Of a stretch of 34,487 nucleotides of DNA, positions 17,366-26,604 are shown piece by piece. Made by a program: the position numbers and the translations under genes. Location of the stretch: positions 1-34,487 of the forward strand of contig JADFZQ010000032.1 in NCBI GenBank assembly GCA_015232455.1, in the 5' to 3' direction. Source of the DNA: Desulfamplus sp. (GTDB taxonomy: Bacteria > Desulfobacterota > Desulfobacteria > Desulfobacterales > Desulfobacteraceae). Every line of letters starts with the position of its first letter. Position 1 is the stretch's first letter. Below the pieces are notes generated by a model that ran no database searches, had not been told where the DNA came from, and was given only the letters and a program-made list of their open reading frames with translations.

Positions 17366-18192
17366 CAAGATATATTGTATTTGCAAATAGAAAAGGCGGA
17401 TGCGGGAAAACAACAACTGCTGTAAATATTGCGTGTATATTTTCAATCAAAAACAAAAAGGTTCTTCTTGTTGACCTTGACCCTCAAGCACATGCGACCC
17501 TCTCTTTACGCATAAACCCTGATCCTGAAAAGCCAAATATCTATAACTTGTTGGATAAAAAAGCATCGTTTAAAGAGGTTATCCAGCAAGTGATTACAAC
17601 CCCAAAGATAAACTGCCACTCAATAACTAATAAAAATGATGAAAAACGGGAAAAATCTCGATCAAAGAATTTATATATTATTCCCTCATCGCGTAATCTG
17701 TCTGTTGTTGAGATGAATGCCCCAAGATTTTCAGGTGATGAACTCTATCTTGCTGAGATACTCCACAATAATGCTTCTGAATTTGATTATGTTATAATAG
17801 ACCCTCCACCGTCAGTTGGAATATTGTCTGTATCAGCACTTGTTGCAGCAAAAGAGGCATATATTCCAATGCCCATGCACTTTCTTGCAATGGAAGGTCT
17901 TGCAGAGATGACACGCCTTATTTATCAAATAAATGCGACATGGAATCCAGAGTTAAAGCTATGCGGTATTATTCCCACCTTTTATAACAAAAACACCCGT
18001 ATCACAAAAGAGATTGCCTCAGATATTGTTAATACCTTTGGAACAGGAAGGCTTGCCCCTCCGATTCGCCAAAATGTAGCTTTAGCAGAAGCGCCTGGAC
18101 ATGGCTGTTCAATATTTGAGTATGCCCCAGACAGTATTGGTGCAGAAGATTATGAGACATTAGCCATGTTTATTGAAAATAATGTTAAGTAA
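17362..18192 (+). CDS. parA: ParA/MinD-type ATPase of the chemosensory cluster
   Basis: The 276 residues begin (GTG) MTRYIVFANRKGGCGKTTT, with the deviant Walker A KGGCGKTT of ParA. VLLVDLDPQAHAT (switch I) and VIIDPPPSVG (Walker B) follow, then FYNKNTRITKEI and the C-terminal part typical of the family. Linker residues 85-105 are rich in charge. ParA homologues in chemosensory operons (ParC in Vibrio, PpfA in Rhodobacter) position polar or cytoplasmic receptor arrays and secure their inheritance. No ParB and no parS-like site are seen, which argues against plasmid or chromosome partition. The soluble receptor encoded downstream supports a role in placing a cytoplasmic array. Confidence 0.93.
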   Translation: MTRYIVFANRKGGCGKTTTAVNIACIFSIKNKKVLLVDLDPQAHATLSLRINPDPEKPNIYNLLDKKASFKEVIQQVITTPKINCHSITNKNDEKREKSRSKNLYIIPSSRNLSVVEMNAPRFSGDELYLAEILHNNASEFDYVIIDPPPSVGILSVSALVAAKEAYIPMPMHFLAMEGLAEMTRLIYQINATWNPELKLCGIIPTFYNKNTRITKEIASDIVNTFGTGRLAPPIRQNVALAEAPGHGCSIFEYAPDSIGAEDYETLAMFIENNVK

Positions 18193-18263
18193 ATCTTTAT
18201 AAAGGATAATAAACTACCATAAAGAGTAACAATGATAAGGAGTAAAAATGTTCTGGAGTAACA

Positions 18264-18683
18264 ATGAGCGAAAAAACAGATAATCGTGAATTTCTAAAAA
18301 GAACAACTCTTCAGGATTTGCTCAATCAGAAAAATGTCCTGACACCCTTAGATAATCCACAAAAAAGGGAAAATTCCCATATTGGCGGAAAAAATTCATT
18401 TTTAGAGGAAAAAACAAGTAAGTTAGAAGAGATTAGCCTCTTCATTTTTAAAAGAGGAGTTAATGAACTTAAACAAGAGAAATATTGCTGTGCCTCCGCC
18501 CTTTTTGAAACACTGCTTACTTTTGAACCTGATCATATAAAGGCTAAACTCAACCTTGCTGTTGCTCTGTCACAGGTAGGTAATAATAAAAAAGCATTAG
18601 CAATACTTGAAAGTGTGCTTGAACAAGAGCCAGATAATGAAGTTGCAATACAAAATATTAAAATAATTGAAGAATCTATATAA
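18264..18683 (+). CDS. TPR-repeat protein
   Basis: Of 139 residues, the first 50 are polar and probably disordered; about 58-137 form two or more tetratricopeptide-like repeats (KRGVNELKQEKYCCASALFE, HIKAKLNLAVALSQVGNNKK, ALAILESVLEQEPDNEVAIQ). TPRs bind protein partners. Lying between parA and an Hsp70-like gene, it could be a co-chaperone-like adaptor, but that is only suggested by context. The start is set by GGAGTAACA-ATG. Two very short open frames overlap the leader (from 18232 and 18248) and are probably not genes. Confidence 0.78.
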   Translation: MSEKTDNREFLKRTTLQDLLNQKNVLTPLDNPQKRENSHIGGKNSFLEEKTSKLEEISLFIFKRGVNELKQEKYCCASALFETLLTFEPDHIKAKLNLAVALSQVGNNKKALAILESVLEQEPDNEVAIQNIKIIEESI

Positions 18684-18771
18684 AAATAAGAATTTCAATT
18701 TTTCTATTTTTTTTGAAAATTGTAATATAAAACATCATAGGTTTTAAAATAATTTAAGTTGGATTTTGCCA

Positions 18772-20301
18772 ATGAAAGACAACATGAAAAATAACGATCT
18801 TAGTAAAGCAGAAGAACATACCACAATAATCGGCATAGACCTTGGAACAAGCAACTCTTTGGTCTCATATATAAAAAATGGCAGCCCCAGAATTATCCCA
18901 AACGAGAGAGGAGAGAGAATGAACCCCTCTGTTGTTCATTTCAAAGAAAACGGTGATGTCATAGTTGGGCAGATGGCAAAAAATCAGGCTGTTATTAATT
19001 CTGATCAGACAGTTTCACTTGTAAAGCTCTCAATGGGAACAGATAGAAAATACAACATTTTCAACAATGTTTATACTCCTGTTGACATCTCAAGCATGAT
19101 TCTTGCCTATCTTAAAAAGAGTGCTGAAAACTATCTTGGCTATCCTGTAAAAAGGGCTGTTATCACAGTGCCAGCATACTTTAATGATCACCAAAGAGAA
19201 GATACTCTTTTAGCAGCACAACAAGCAGGAATTGAAGTTCTTAAACTTCTGAATGAGCCGATAGCAGCAGCTCTTGTTTATGGATTCAGCAACCACAAGG
19301 ATACTAAACTTCTTGTAGTGGATTTAGGTGGCGGAACTCTTGATATAACTCTAATCTCTTATGAAGATAAAGTTTTTAAAGTAAGAGGTGTTGGAGGCTC
19401 AACACGAATCGGTGGTTCAAATTTTGATAGATTGATTGTCAATAAAATAATTGAAGAGTTTAAGCAGATACATGGAATTGAGCTTGAGAATGATAGAATT
19501 GCTCTTCAGCAGCTTCTTATAAATGCTGAAAAAGCAAAGATAGACCTTTCATCATCTAATGAGACTCAAATATTGATCCCATATATTACTGTAACTCCAA
19601 AAGGTCCTATTCATCTTAATATTAGTCTAAACAGAGATGAGTTTGAACACTTAATATCATCTATTTTAAAAGAGATTACAGAGCATATCAAACACACATT
19701 TGAAAATGCAAAGATTGATTATGACTGGGTTGACTCAGTAATACTTGTAGGTGGAAGCACAAGGCTGCCTGTCTTAGAGTCTCTTGTAAAGGAAATGGTT
19801 TGTTCAAACAGTGCATCAACCGAGAACAATGCAGTAATTGAGAAAGAGATAAAAAGAAATGTTAATCCAGATGAGGCAGTTGCAAGAGGAGCAGGACTTC
19901 TTGCTGGTATTTTAGATGGAAGCATAAAAGATATTGAATTCCATGACATCACTGCCCATGACCTTGGAATAGAAGATGATGAGGGAAATTTTATCAGTAT
20001 TATTCCCAAAGGCAGCCTCTATCCTCTCTATGTTTCTCATATAGTTACAAACACAATGGATAATCAGGAAAAAGTTGTGATTAATGTGCTTCAACGTATG
20101 GGAATGGCAACAACAGAATCAGATGAAATAGTCTCAATCGGGTGGTTTGAATTGTTAATTGATTCGACAAAGAAAAAATATGAGTCCAATATTGAGGTTA
20201 CTTTAAGTATAGATGGCAATGGGATTCTTGAGGTTACAGCACTTGATGTTGATACAGGAGAGCAGAAGGCGATTGTTATTACCAACAAAAGAGTATCTTA
20301 A
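18772..20301 (+). CDS. Hsp70/DnaK-like ATPase, truncated form
   Basis: The product has 509 residues against about 630 for DnaK. The nucleotide-binding domain is complete: GIDLGTSNSLVSY (phosphate 1), VITVPAYFNDHQRE, LLNEPIAAALVYG, VVDLGGGTLDIT (phosphate 2), and VILVGGSTRLP (adenosine). The substrate-binding beta part is shortened (about 385-505; EKVVINVLQRM, GWFELLIDS, NGILEVTALDVDTGEQKAIVI) and the helical lid and C-terminal tail are missing. No dnaJ or grpE is nearby, so this is not the housekeeping chaperone. It probably serves the adjacent chemosensory proteins. I prefer ATG at 18772 over TTG at 18766; ATG at 18784 is also possible. Confidence 0.9.
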   Translation: MKDNMKNNDLSKAEEHTTIIGIDLGTSNSLVSYIKNGSPRIIPNERGERMNPSVVHFKENGDVIVGQMAKNQAVINSDQTVSLVKLSMGTDRKYNIFNNVYTPVDISSMILAYLKKSAENYLGYPVKRAVITVPAYFNDHQREDTLLAAQQAGIEVLKLLNEPIAAALVYGFSNHKDTKLLVVDLGGGTLDITLISYEDKVFKVRGVGGSTRIGGSNFDRLIVNKIIEEFKQIHGIELENDRIALQQLLINAEKAKIDLSSSNETQILIPYITVTPKGPIHLNISLNRDEFEHLISSILKEITEHIKHTFENAKIDYDWVDSVILVGGSTRLPVLESLVKEMVCSNSASTENNAVIEKEIKRNVNPDEAVARGAGLLAGILDGSIKDIEFHDITAHDLGIEDDEGNFISIIPKGSLYPLYVSHIVTNTMDNQEKVVINVLQRMGMATTESDEIVSIGWFELLIDSTKKKYESNIEVTLSIDGNGILEVTALDVDTGEQKAIVITNKRVS

Positions 20302-20421
20302 AGTATAAACCATTTAAAATAGTCGATGGTGGTTTATGAAATTTTCAAATGGCAAACATGTAGGGATTTATAATACTCATTTAGAATAAATATTAATTTT
20401 TTGATAAGGAGACAAATTGAG

Positions 20422-22371
20422 ATGGCAAAAACTCTTGCAAAACCGCAAAGCATGAGAACAGGAGTTACGACTAAAGCTGTAGCCGCCGCTGATGAGGATA
20501 TGGGTGTAAAAAGGGAACACGCAAAGCGTGTGGCTCAAGATAAGGCAAAAGCAAGAACTCTTGCAAGACAGCAATCAATCGCGGAACGTCTTGCCACAGC
20601 AGTTGAAGAGATGACTTCATCTTTAGCTGAAGCTGCTGCTGCATCAGAACAGTTGGCAAAAAATATGGAGCAAATATCTTCAGCAGCAGAAGAGTCCTCA
20701 GCAGGTGCAGAGGAGTCAAGAGCTGCAATTAACCAGATATTAAAAGGGTCAGAGATTGCAGATGAAAGGGCAAAAGGGGCACTTACAAAAGGTGATAATC
20801 TTAAACTGCTCATCACCTCTACTACAAATGATATTAATGCCCTGATTAAAGGGGTTATGGACAGTGCTGAGGCAAATCAGAACTCCACAGAGCTTATCAA
20901 AGAGTTAGAAAAAAGCTCTGATCAGATAGGGGAGATTGTCGGGGCAGTTGTAAGAATTGCAGACCAGACAAACCTTCTTGCCCTGAATGCCGCAATAGAG
21001 GCTGCAAGAGCTGGGGAGCATGGCAGAGGTTTTGCTGTTGTTGCTGATGAGGTAAGAAATCTTGCTGAAATATCTGAGAGAAGTGCGAGAGATATAAGAA
21101 ATGTAGTAGATGAGATTCAGTCACAGGTACAGCAGGTTGTGGGCGATATTGAAACATCTACAAAAGATTCTCTTGAAGAGGTTGAAAAGGCAAAGGCTAT
21201 AACATCTGATCTTGGCAAAATTGACGGAGATGTTAAAGAGCTTGTTGACTCTTGCAAAGACATCGCAAAAAATGCCGCAGATACCAGGTCAAATGCACAA
21301 GTTTTTTTAAGCGGAGCTGAAGATATTGCAAGCAATGCAGAAGAGCAGTCAAGTGCTGCAGAAGAGGCAACCAAAGGAGTTGAAGAGCAGAACAAGGCTT
21401 TTACCGAGATGCAAAATGCCTCTGAAGACCTTGCAGAGCTTACCGATGCTTTAAAACACTCAACTGACAGCCAGAAATCAGCCGAAGAGGTTGCAGCAGC
21501 AGCAGAGCAGCTCTCAGCAAGTATTGAGGAGGCAAGAAACTCTGCTGCCCAGATTATGACCGCAATTGAACAGATTGCAAAAGGTTCACAGAATCAGGCA
21601 AAGGCAGCAGATGCAAACAAGGAGCTTGGTGAGCGTTTAGAGAAAGCTGCTCAGGGTATGGCTAAACAGGCAGATGATTCTGAAAAGAGAATTGATGATA
21701 TAAAAGAGTTAGTTGTAAAAAATAAGTCCAATGTAAATACACTTATCTCAAATATAGGGAAGGGGGCGGACTCTTCCAAAATATCGGTTGGCAATGTTAA
21801 AAAGATGGACGAATGCACAATCAGAATCAATAAAATCGTTGAGAAGATTGTAAATGTTGCATTACAGACCAATATGCTTGCTGTAAACGGTTCAATTGAA
21901 GCTGCAAGGGCTGGCGAATTTGGAAGAGGTTTTTCTGTAGTAGCTGGTGATATAAGAACCCTTGCAAATGACTCTTCTGAAAATGCAGAGAAGATTCAGG
22001 ATATGGTCCGCAATATGCAGACACAGATAAATGCTGTATCAAGAGACCTTGAGCAGGCAGCAAGCATAGCTTCCCGAGAGCTTGAGAATTCAAGAAAAAC
22101 TACTGAAAGCCTTGTGTTTATTGAAGCTGAAATGGATGAAGTGAGAAAGGCAATAGTAGAGATAAGCCAAGGGGCTGCTGAATCTCTTGCTGCTATTGAA
22201 CAGGCAAGCAAGGCTGTTGAAAATATTGCAAACGGTGCTGAAGAGGCATCAAAAGTTGCTCAGGAGGCAAGCAAAGCTGCCGCAGAGGGTAGCAAAGGTA
22301 TGGAGCAGATTATGGAGGCAGTTGAGGATATTGCAAGTCAGGCTGATGAAATGCAGAACATGGGAGGCTGA
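20422..22371 (+). CDS. Soluble methyl-accepting chemotaxis protein with two tandem signalling hairpins
   Basis: This 649-residue protein is almost wholly coiled coil and rich in Ala, Glu and Ser, with no membrane segment and no recognisable sensor domain. Two receptor tips are present: residues 172-215 ([20 protein letters not shown], then [16 protein letters not shown]) and 472-515 ([20 protein letters not shown], then [17 protein letters not shown]). Each has roughly 130-150-residue helical legs, as in a full MCP hairpin, and runs such as [10 protein letters not shown] and [10 protein letters not shown] look like methylation segments. The N-terminal 50 residues are basic. CheA and CheW should bind both tips, giving a cytoplasmic array; CheR and CheB are encoded downstream. 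The start has AAGGAG 10 bases upstream. It ends 2 bases before cheW. Confidence 0.93.
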   Translation: MAKTLAKPQSMRTGVTTKAVAAADEDMGVKREHAKRVAQDKAKARTLARQQSIAERLATAVEEMTSSLAEAAAASEQLAKNMEQISSAAEESSAGAEESRAAINQILKGSEIADERAKGALTKGDNLKLLITSTTNDINALIKGVMDSAEANQNSTELIKELEKSSDQIGEIVGAVVRIADQTNLLALNAAIEAARAGEHGRGFAVVADEVRNLAEISERSARDIRNVVDEIQSQVQQVVGDIETSTKDSLEEVEKAKAITSDLGKIDGDVKELVDSCKDIAKNAADTRSNAQVFLSGAEDIASNAEEQSSAAEEATKGVEEQNKAFTEMQNASEDLAELTDALKHSTDSQKSAEEVAAAAEQLSASIEEARNSAAQIMTAIEQIAKGSQNQAKAADANKELGERLEKAAQGMAKQADDSEKRIDDIKELVVKNKSNVNTLISNIGKGADSSKISVGNVKKMDECTIRINKIVEKIVNVALQTNMLAVNGSIEAARAGEFGRGFSVVAGDIRTLANDSSENAEKIQDMVRNMQTQINAVSRDLEQAASIASRELENSRKTTESLVFIEAEMDEVRKAIVEISQGAAESLAAIEQASKAVENIANGAEEASKVAQEASKAAAEGSKGMEQIMEAVEDIASQADEMQNMGG

Positions 22372-22373
22372 TT

Positions 22374-24440
22374 ATGGCTGGTATTGAAACAGTCCGGGAA
22401 CAGAACTTGCCAAACGCATCAAACATGACACCAAATATGCAGGCAGTAGGAACTCAAAAGGTGTCAAATGCCCAGATGGCATCAGATGAGGGGCAGTGTG
22501 TTGTGTTTCAGCTTTCAGGAGAGGAGTTTGCAATTGACATCAATAATGTAAAAGAGATTGTCCGTCTGCCAAATATAACTCCTATTCCAAGAAGTCCTCA
22601 GTTTGTTTCTGGTATATGCAATTTAAGGGGAAGTGTCCTTCCTGTCATTGACACCCGTATCCGCTTTTCCATGAAACCGCAGGAAGTTACAGACCAGACA
22701 AGGCTTCTTGTGGTTGAGAGCAGCGGAGTTCAGACAAGCCTGCTTGTGGATAACGTCAGAGAGGTTCTACGAATAAGAGAAACAGCAATTGAACCTCCGC
22801 CGGCAGTGTGCAAAGGTGTTGAAAGGGAGTTTTTGACAGGTGTTGTAAAGATTAACAAGGGCGAGCGTCTTATAATGATGCTCAATTTAAACGAATTGAT
22901 TGCAGTAGATTTAAGCAAAACAGCATCAAAGCAGGTTACAGCAGGTTCAGTTAAATCAGATTCAGATAAATCAAAATCAGATTCAGTGTCAGAAGAAGAG
23001 CAACTTGTATCTTTTCGCGTTGCTGATGATGAGTATGCGTTTGACATAGCAAAGGTGAGCGAAATTCTTAAAGTGAGCCGCATAAGTGCTGTGCCGAATG
23101 TGCCTGACTATGTGCTGGGACTTTTCACAATAAGAAACCACCTTCTGCCGATACTTGATATGAGAAGGCTTTTAGGGCTTCCAACTCTTATTTCCGAGCG
23201 TCAGGAGATGCTTGAACAGGCTGTTGAGAGCGAGAACCGTTGGGCAGAAGATATTTTAAATTCTCTGGAATCTGGCAAAAAATTCTCTGGAACTTTTGAT
23301 TCTAAAAAGACAACTTTTGGTATATGGCTTGAGAGCTACAACACATCAAGCGTTGAACTTGAACTTGTTGCAAAGAGGTTAAAGAGAGAGCGGACTGAAT
23401 TATACAGCGTTGGAAAAAAACTTATGGAATCAGCCATCTCCTCAAACAAGGGTGCAATAGATTCTGAGGTTGTCTCTAATGCTGATGCACTCCAGATTAG
23501 AGAGCAGTTTAATGCTCTATCAAAGGGGGTTTCAAGCACTATTAAAGAATTTAAAGAGAAAATGGCTGCCCACATTCGTGAAGACCAAAGAACTATGGTT
23601 GTTGAATGCGAATCAATGACAATAGGTTTTCTTGTTGATTGGGTAGATGAGGTTTTAAGAATTCCCAAATCAGTGATTGACAAAACTCCTGCAATGGCAG
23701 CCTCCCGTAAAAAAGAGATAAAAAGTGTTGCAAAGCTCGACTCTGGAGATCGTCTTATAATGATTATGGATGAATCAGCCCTTGTTTCTGAAGAGACACG
23801 GGAGATGCTCTCAGATATTAAATCAGGGTCAGGAAATGAGCTGAAAACAGGCAAGAGTGAGGGCAAATCAATTTCACAGCAGAGCATTGATGAAGAGCAG
23901 ATGGTAACTTTTTCCATCAACAACGAGGAGTATGGAATCAGGATAATGCAGGTTCAGGAGATTAACCGAATATCTGAAATTACCCATATTCCAAGGGCAC
24001 CGCACTTTATTGATGGAATGACAAACCTTAGAGGCAATGTGATTCCAGTTATAAATGTCAGACGACTCTTTGACCTTGAAGAAAAAGAGGTTGATGACAG
24101 AACACGTATAATTATTGTTGATATAGGCGGTACCAAGACAGGGTTAAGGGTTGATCAGGTAAATGAGGTGCTGCGTCTATCCAAGCACGATATTGAGGAG
24201 ACCCCTTCTATTGTTACGGAGGATTCAACAAGCCGTCTGATGCAGGGTATCTGCAAGATCAATGATGGCAAGCGTATGATTGTGCTTCTTGATGTCTCTG
24301 AAATACTTGATCAAAAGGAGCTTAAACACCTTAAACAGATGGCAAAATCAGAATCAGGTGGGAGCGAAAAAAAAGCAGGCGTTGAAGACAAAACAACTCT
24401 TGCAAAAGCGTCAGGCAAAAAACTTGCGATAGCAGAGTAA
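22374..24440 (+). CDS. cheW: Triple-domain CheW scaffold with a CZB-like insert
   Basis: The 688 residues contain three CheW domains. Domain 1 is 38-180 (VVFQLSGEEFAIDI, GICNLRGSVLPVID). Domain 2 is split: 207-275 (VSFRVADDEYAFDI) and 405-475. Domain 3 is 506-655 (VTFSINNEEYGIRI, GMTNLRGNVIPVIN). The insert in domain 2 (about 280-400) resembles a CZB domain (RWAEDILNSLESGKKFSG, TTFGIWLESY), but the zinc ligands appear replaced: His by Glu287, Cys by Thr313, and the two His by Arg340 and Tyr344. CheW bridges receptor tips and CheA; three linked copies would be a multivalent scaffold suited to a two-tip receptor. GGGAGG precedes the ATG, and the MCP stop is 2 bases upstream. Confidence 0.93.
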   Translation: MAGIETVREQNLPNASNMTPNMQAVGTQKVSNAQMASDEGQCVVFQLSGEEFAIDINNVKEIVRLPNITPIPRSPQFVSGICNLRGSVLPVIDTRIRFSMKPQEVTDQTRLLVVESSGVQTSLLVDNVREVLRIRETAIEPPPAVCKGVEREFLTGVVKINKGERLIMMLNLNELIAVDLSKTASKQVTAGSVKSDSDKSKSDSVSEEEQLVSFRVADDEYAFDIAKVSEILKVSRISAVPNVPDYVLGLFTIRNHLLPILDMRRLLGLPTLISERQEMLEQAVESENRWAEDILNSLESGKKFSGTFDSKKTTFGIWLESYNTSSVELELVAKRLKRERTELYSVGKKLMESAISSNKGAIDSEVVSNADALQIREQFNALSKGVSSTIKEFKEKMAAHIREDQRTMVVECESMTIGFLVDWVDEVLRIPKSVIDKTPAMAASRKKEIKSVAKLDSGDRLIMIMDESALVSEETREMLSDIKSGSGNELKTGKSEGKSISQQSIDEEQMVTFSINNEEYGIRIMQVQEINRISEITHIPRAPHFIDGMTNLRGNVIPVINVRRLFDLEEKEVDDRTRIIIVDIGGTKTGLRVDQVNEVLRLSKHDIEETPSIVTEDSTSRLMQGICKINDGKRMIVLLDVSEILDQKELKHLKQMAKSESGGSEKKAGVEDKTTLAKASGKKLAIAE

Positions 24441-24483
24441 TAGTAAAATTGCTCTGCTTGTTATTAGGTAAAATAGGCATTGT

Positions 24484-24516
24484 AGATTTGACAACTTTCC
24501 AAAAGTTGTCAAATCT
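24484..24516. repeat. 33-base palindrome, AGATTTGACAACTT family, copy 2
   Basis: The 14-base arms are identical to those of the copy at 12005-12037, with loop TCCAA. It lies between cheW and cheB, so it could end or stabilise the mcp-cheW part of the transcript and alter the dose of array scaffold against enzymes. No clear U-run follows. Confidence 0.75.
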
Positions 24517-24591
24517 TGTCATTAAAATTACAACGAATAAAAACAGACAAAATAGGTAATTATAATTAAGAATATTGGTAATGAAAAAGAG

Positions 24592-25761
24592 ATGAAAAAA
24601 ATAAGTGTTCTGATATGCGATGACTCTGCCTTGATGAGGCGGTCTCTGACAAAGATTATTGAGAATGATCCAGAGCTTTCTGTTGCTGGTATTGCAAGAG
24701 ACGGGGAAGATGCTGTTGCCAAAGCAAAGGACCTCAAACCAGACGTAATTACAATGGATATAAATATGCCGGGTTTAGATGGCATTACAGCTCTTCAATA
24801 TATAATGGCTGACAAGATTGCTCCTGTAATTATGGTTTCATCGCTGACTCAAGAGGGTGCAACAGCTACTTTTCAGGCTATGGCACTGGGTGCATTTGAT
24901 TATGTTGCAAAGCCTGGTGGAACAGTTTCTACAAATATTGAGGCTGTGGCACGAGAGTTACAGGTAAAAATCAAGGCAGCAGCAAAATCTGGCACACTTA
25001 ATAGATTGTTAAGAAAACGCGGGACAACAGAGCAAACCCAATTAATAGATGATAGAGAAAAAGAACCTAAAAGGTCTGCAAAAGCCTCTTTAAGAGAGCG
25101 TATCAGTATTATTCAAAAAGAGCGTAAAAGCAGAACTGAAGAAGAAAATCAGCAGAGCCAGACAAAAACTAAAATTCGTTCTGATCTGCCTGATTTCAAG
25201 GCTGTTGCACTTGGAATATCAACTGGGGGTCCTAAAACGCTTTATGACGTTCTGCCTCTTTTGCCAAAAGGGCTTGATGCTGCGGTGATGGTTGTCCAGC
25301 ACATGCCAGCCAATTTTATATCATCTTTTGCAAAGCGGATTAATGACAACTGCAAGATGCCCTGTTTTGAGGTTGAAGCTGGAATGGAGATTGAACCGGG
25401 TAATATCTATATTGGAAAGGGAGGCGTCCATTTTACACTTTATCGTAAGCTCTCAAAAAAGATTGTTGTAAGAACTCCTACAAAACCAGACCACGCTTTT
25501 ATCCCATCAGTTGATGTTATGATGAAATCAGTACTTGAAGTTTTTGGCAGACAAACCATCGGTGTTCTTATGACAGGCATGGGTGATGATGGAGCTGACA
25601 GCATGGTTGAGATGACCCGTGCAGGCTGCACAACAATAGCAGAGAGCGAAGAGAGTGCTATTGTGTTTGGTATGCCAAGAGAGGCTATAGAGAGAGGGGG
25701 AGCAAAAATTGTTGTGCCAAGCTGGGACATTGCTGCACAGGTTATAAAGGCAGTAAGATAA
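24592..25761 (+). CDS. cheB: Protein-glutamate methylesterase CheB
   Basis: The 389 residues have a receiver domain first (acid pair CDDS, phospho-acceptor Asp56 in TMDINMPGLDG, Lys in VAKPGG) and a methylesterase domain from about 200. The catalytic triad is Ser210 (GISTGGP), His237 (VVQHMP) and Asp333 (GMGDDGA). The linker (125-200) is unusually long and charged. It removes methyl groups from receptor glutamates, opposing CheR (28896). Here the substrate should be the tandem-hairpin receptor. The ribosome site is weak. Confidence 0.96.
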   Translation: MKKISVLICDDSALMRRSLTKIIENDPELSVAGIARDGEDAVAKAKDLKPDVITMDINMPGLDGITALQYIMADKIAPVIMVSSLTQEGATATFQAMALGAFDYVAKPGGTVSTNIEAVARELQVKIKAAAKSGTLNRLLRKRGTTEQTQLIDDREKEPKRSAKASLRERISIIQKERKSRTEEENQQSQTKTKIRSDLPDFKAVALGISTGGPKTLYDVLPLLPKGLDAAVMVVQHMPANFISSFAKRINDNCKMPCFEVEAGMEIEPGNIYIGKGGVHFTLYRKLSKKIVVRTPTKPDHAFIPSVDVMMKSVLEVFGRQTIGVLMTGMGDDGADSMVEMTRAGCTTIAESEESAIVFGMPREAIERGGAKIVVPSWDIAAQVIKAVR

Positions 25762-25781
25762 ATAACGATTTTTTATAGTAG

Positions 25782-25801
25782 GGAACAACGATCGTTGTTC
25801 C
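25782..25801. repeat. Perfect 20-base palindrome between cheB and the kinase gene
   Basis: The half-site GGAACAACGA is followed by its exact complement, and CATTTATTT follows. It could be a weak hairpin terminator or a regulator-binding site. No second copy was seen in the window. Confidence 0.5.
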
Positions 25802-25850
25802 ATTTATTTAATGTCAGAGAACATCAGAGTATCGAGTGAAAGATAGATTA

Positions 25851-26579
25851 ATGACCATTGAAATTGTTACAGACAAAGAGTTTGAACTTTTGATAAGAAT
25901 GCTCACCCATGATTTGGAGAAACTTATCACAATAACATCAAGAGTTCTCAAACGCTTGGTTGAAGGCTCTCTTACGCTTGAAAATCCGCGACATCGCTCA
26001 TTGGTTCAATCATCATTTTACTCAATGGAGAGATCAAAAAAAATGATAGCTGATCTCAATGACACCATAGCTAATCGAAAACTTAATGTTTCAATCAAAC
26101 CATGCAATATTGCCGAACTTATAGATAAAGTGGCTGACTCTTTTGCCCCAATAGCTCACAATGAAAATATCTCTTTTGAAAAAAATATAGAAAATCCAGA
26201 AATAGTTATTGATTCTGATCCAGACCTCTTAACCCGTATTATTGAAAATTATCTCTACAATGCAATATCCCATACAGAGACAAGAGGATATATAAAGCTT
26301 TCACTCAAAAGTGAAAATAAGAGCGAAAAAAATAGCTGTGTCATCTGTGTTGAAAATTCAGGTTCAACAATTCCAGAAGATGATTTGAATAAAATTTTTA
26401 ATGTTGGTGTTCAGCTCAATCTAAGGCAGAAGCGTTATTGGAGGGGCAGCGGTCTTGGTCTTGCATTTTGCAAAATGGCAGCAGAAGCGATTGGTGCAGA
26501 GGTTGGTGCTGTAAACTTGAGTGAAGAAACAGGAGTTATATTTTATTGTTCTTTTGCTTCTATTAAAAATAATCTCTAA
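25851..26579 (+). CDS. Soluble histidine kinase-like protein
   Basis: About 242 residues. A helical N-terminal part has the H-box-like RMLTHDLEKLI (His at about residue 19) followed by a second helix (SSFYSMERSKKMIADLNDTI). The HATPase domain starts at about 90, with N-box ENYLYNAISHT, a reduced D-box VENSGSTIP, F-box DLNKIFN, and G2 GSGLGLAFCKMAAEAIG. There is no membrane segment or sensor domain, so it must be controlled by partners, plausibly the array. It could phosphorylate the sigma-54 regulator (15161), the CheY proteins or CheV. GTG at 25836 would add five residues; neither start has a strong ribosome site. Confidence 0.85.
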   Translation: MTIEIVTDKEFELLIRMLTHDLEKLITITSRVLKRLVEGSLTLENPRHRSLVQSSFYSMERSKKMIADLNDTIANRKLNVSIKPCNIAELIDKVADSFAPIAHNENISFEKNIENPEIVIDSDPDLLTRIIENYLYNAISHTETRGYIKLSLKSENKSEKNSCVICVENSGSTIPEDDLNKIFNVGVQLNLRQKRYWRGSGLGLAFCKMAAEAIGAEVGAVNLSEETGVIFYCSFASIKNNL

Positions 26580-26604
26580 ATAATTTGAAGTTAAGAGGGG
26601 AGAA

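Noticed and set aside
17362-18192. ParA as a plasmid or chromosome partition protein
   Set aside because: No parB or parS-like site is nearby, and the gene is embedded and coupled in a chemosensory operon.
18232-18283. Two tiny open frames (9 and 11 codons) in the leader of the TPR gene
   Set aside because: They have start-like sites but are too short and low in complexity to support as genes; they may arise from a small duplicated GAGTAA.AATG stretch.
20340-20360. Possible second sigma-54 promoter before the receptor gene
   Set aside because: TGGCAAACATGTAGGG has GG at -24 but GG rather than GC at the -12 position.
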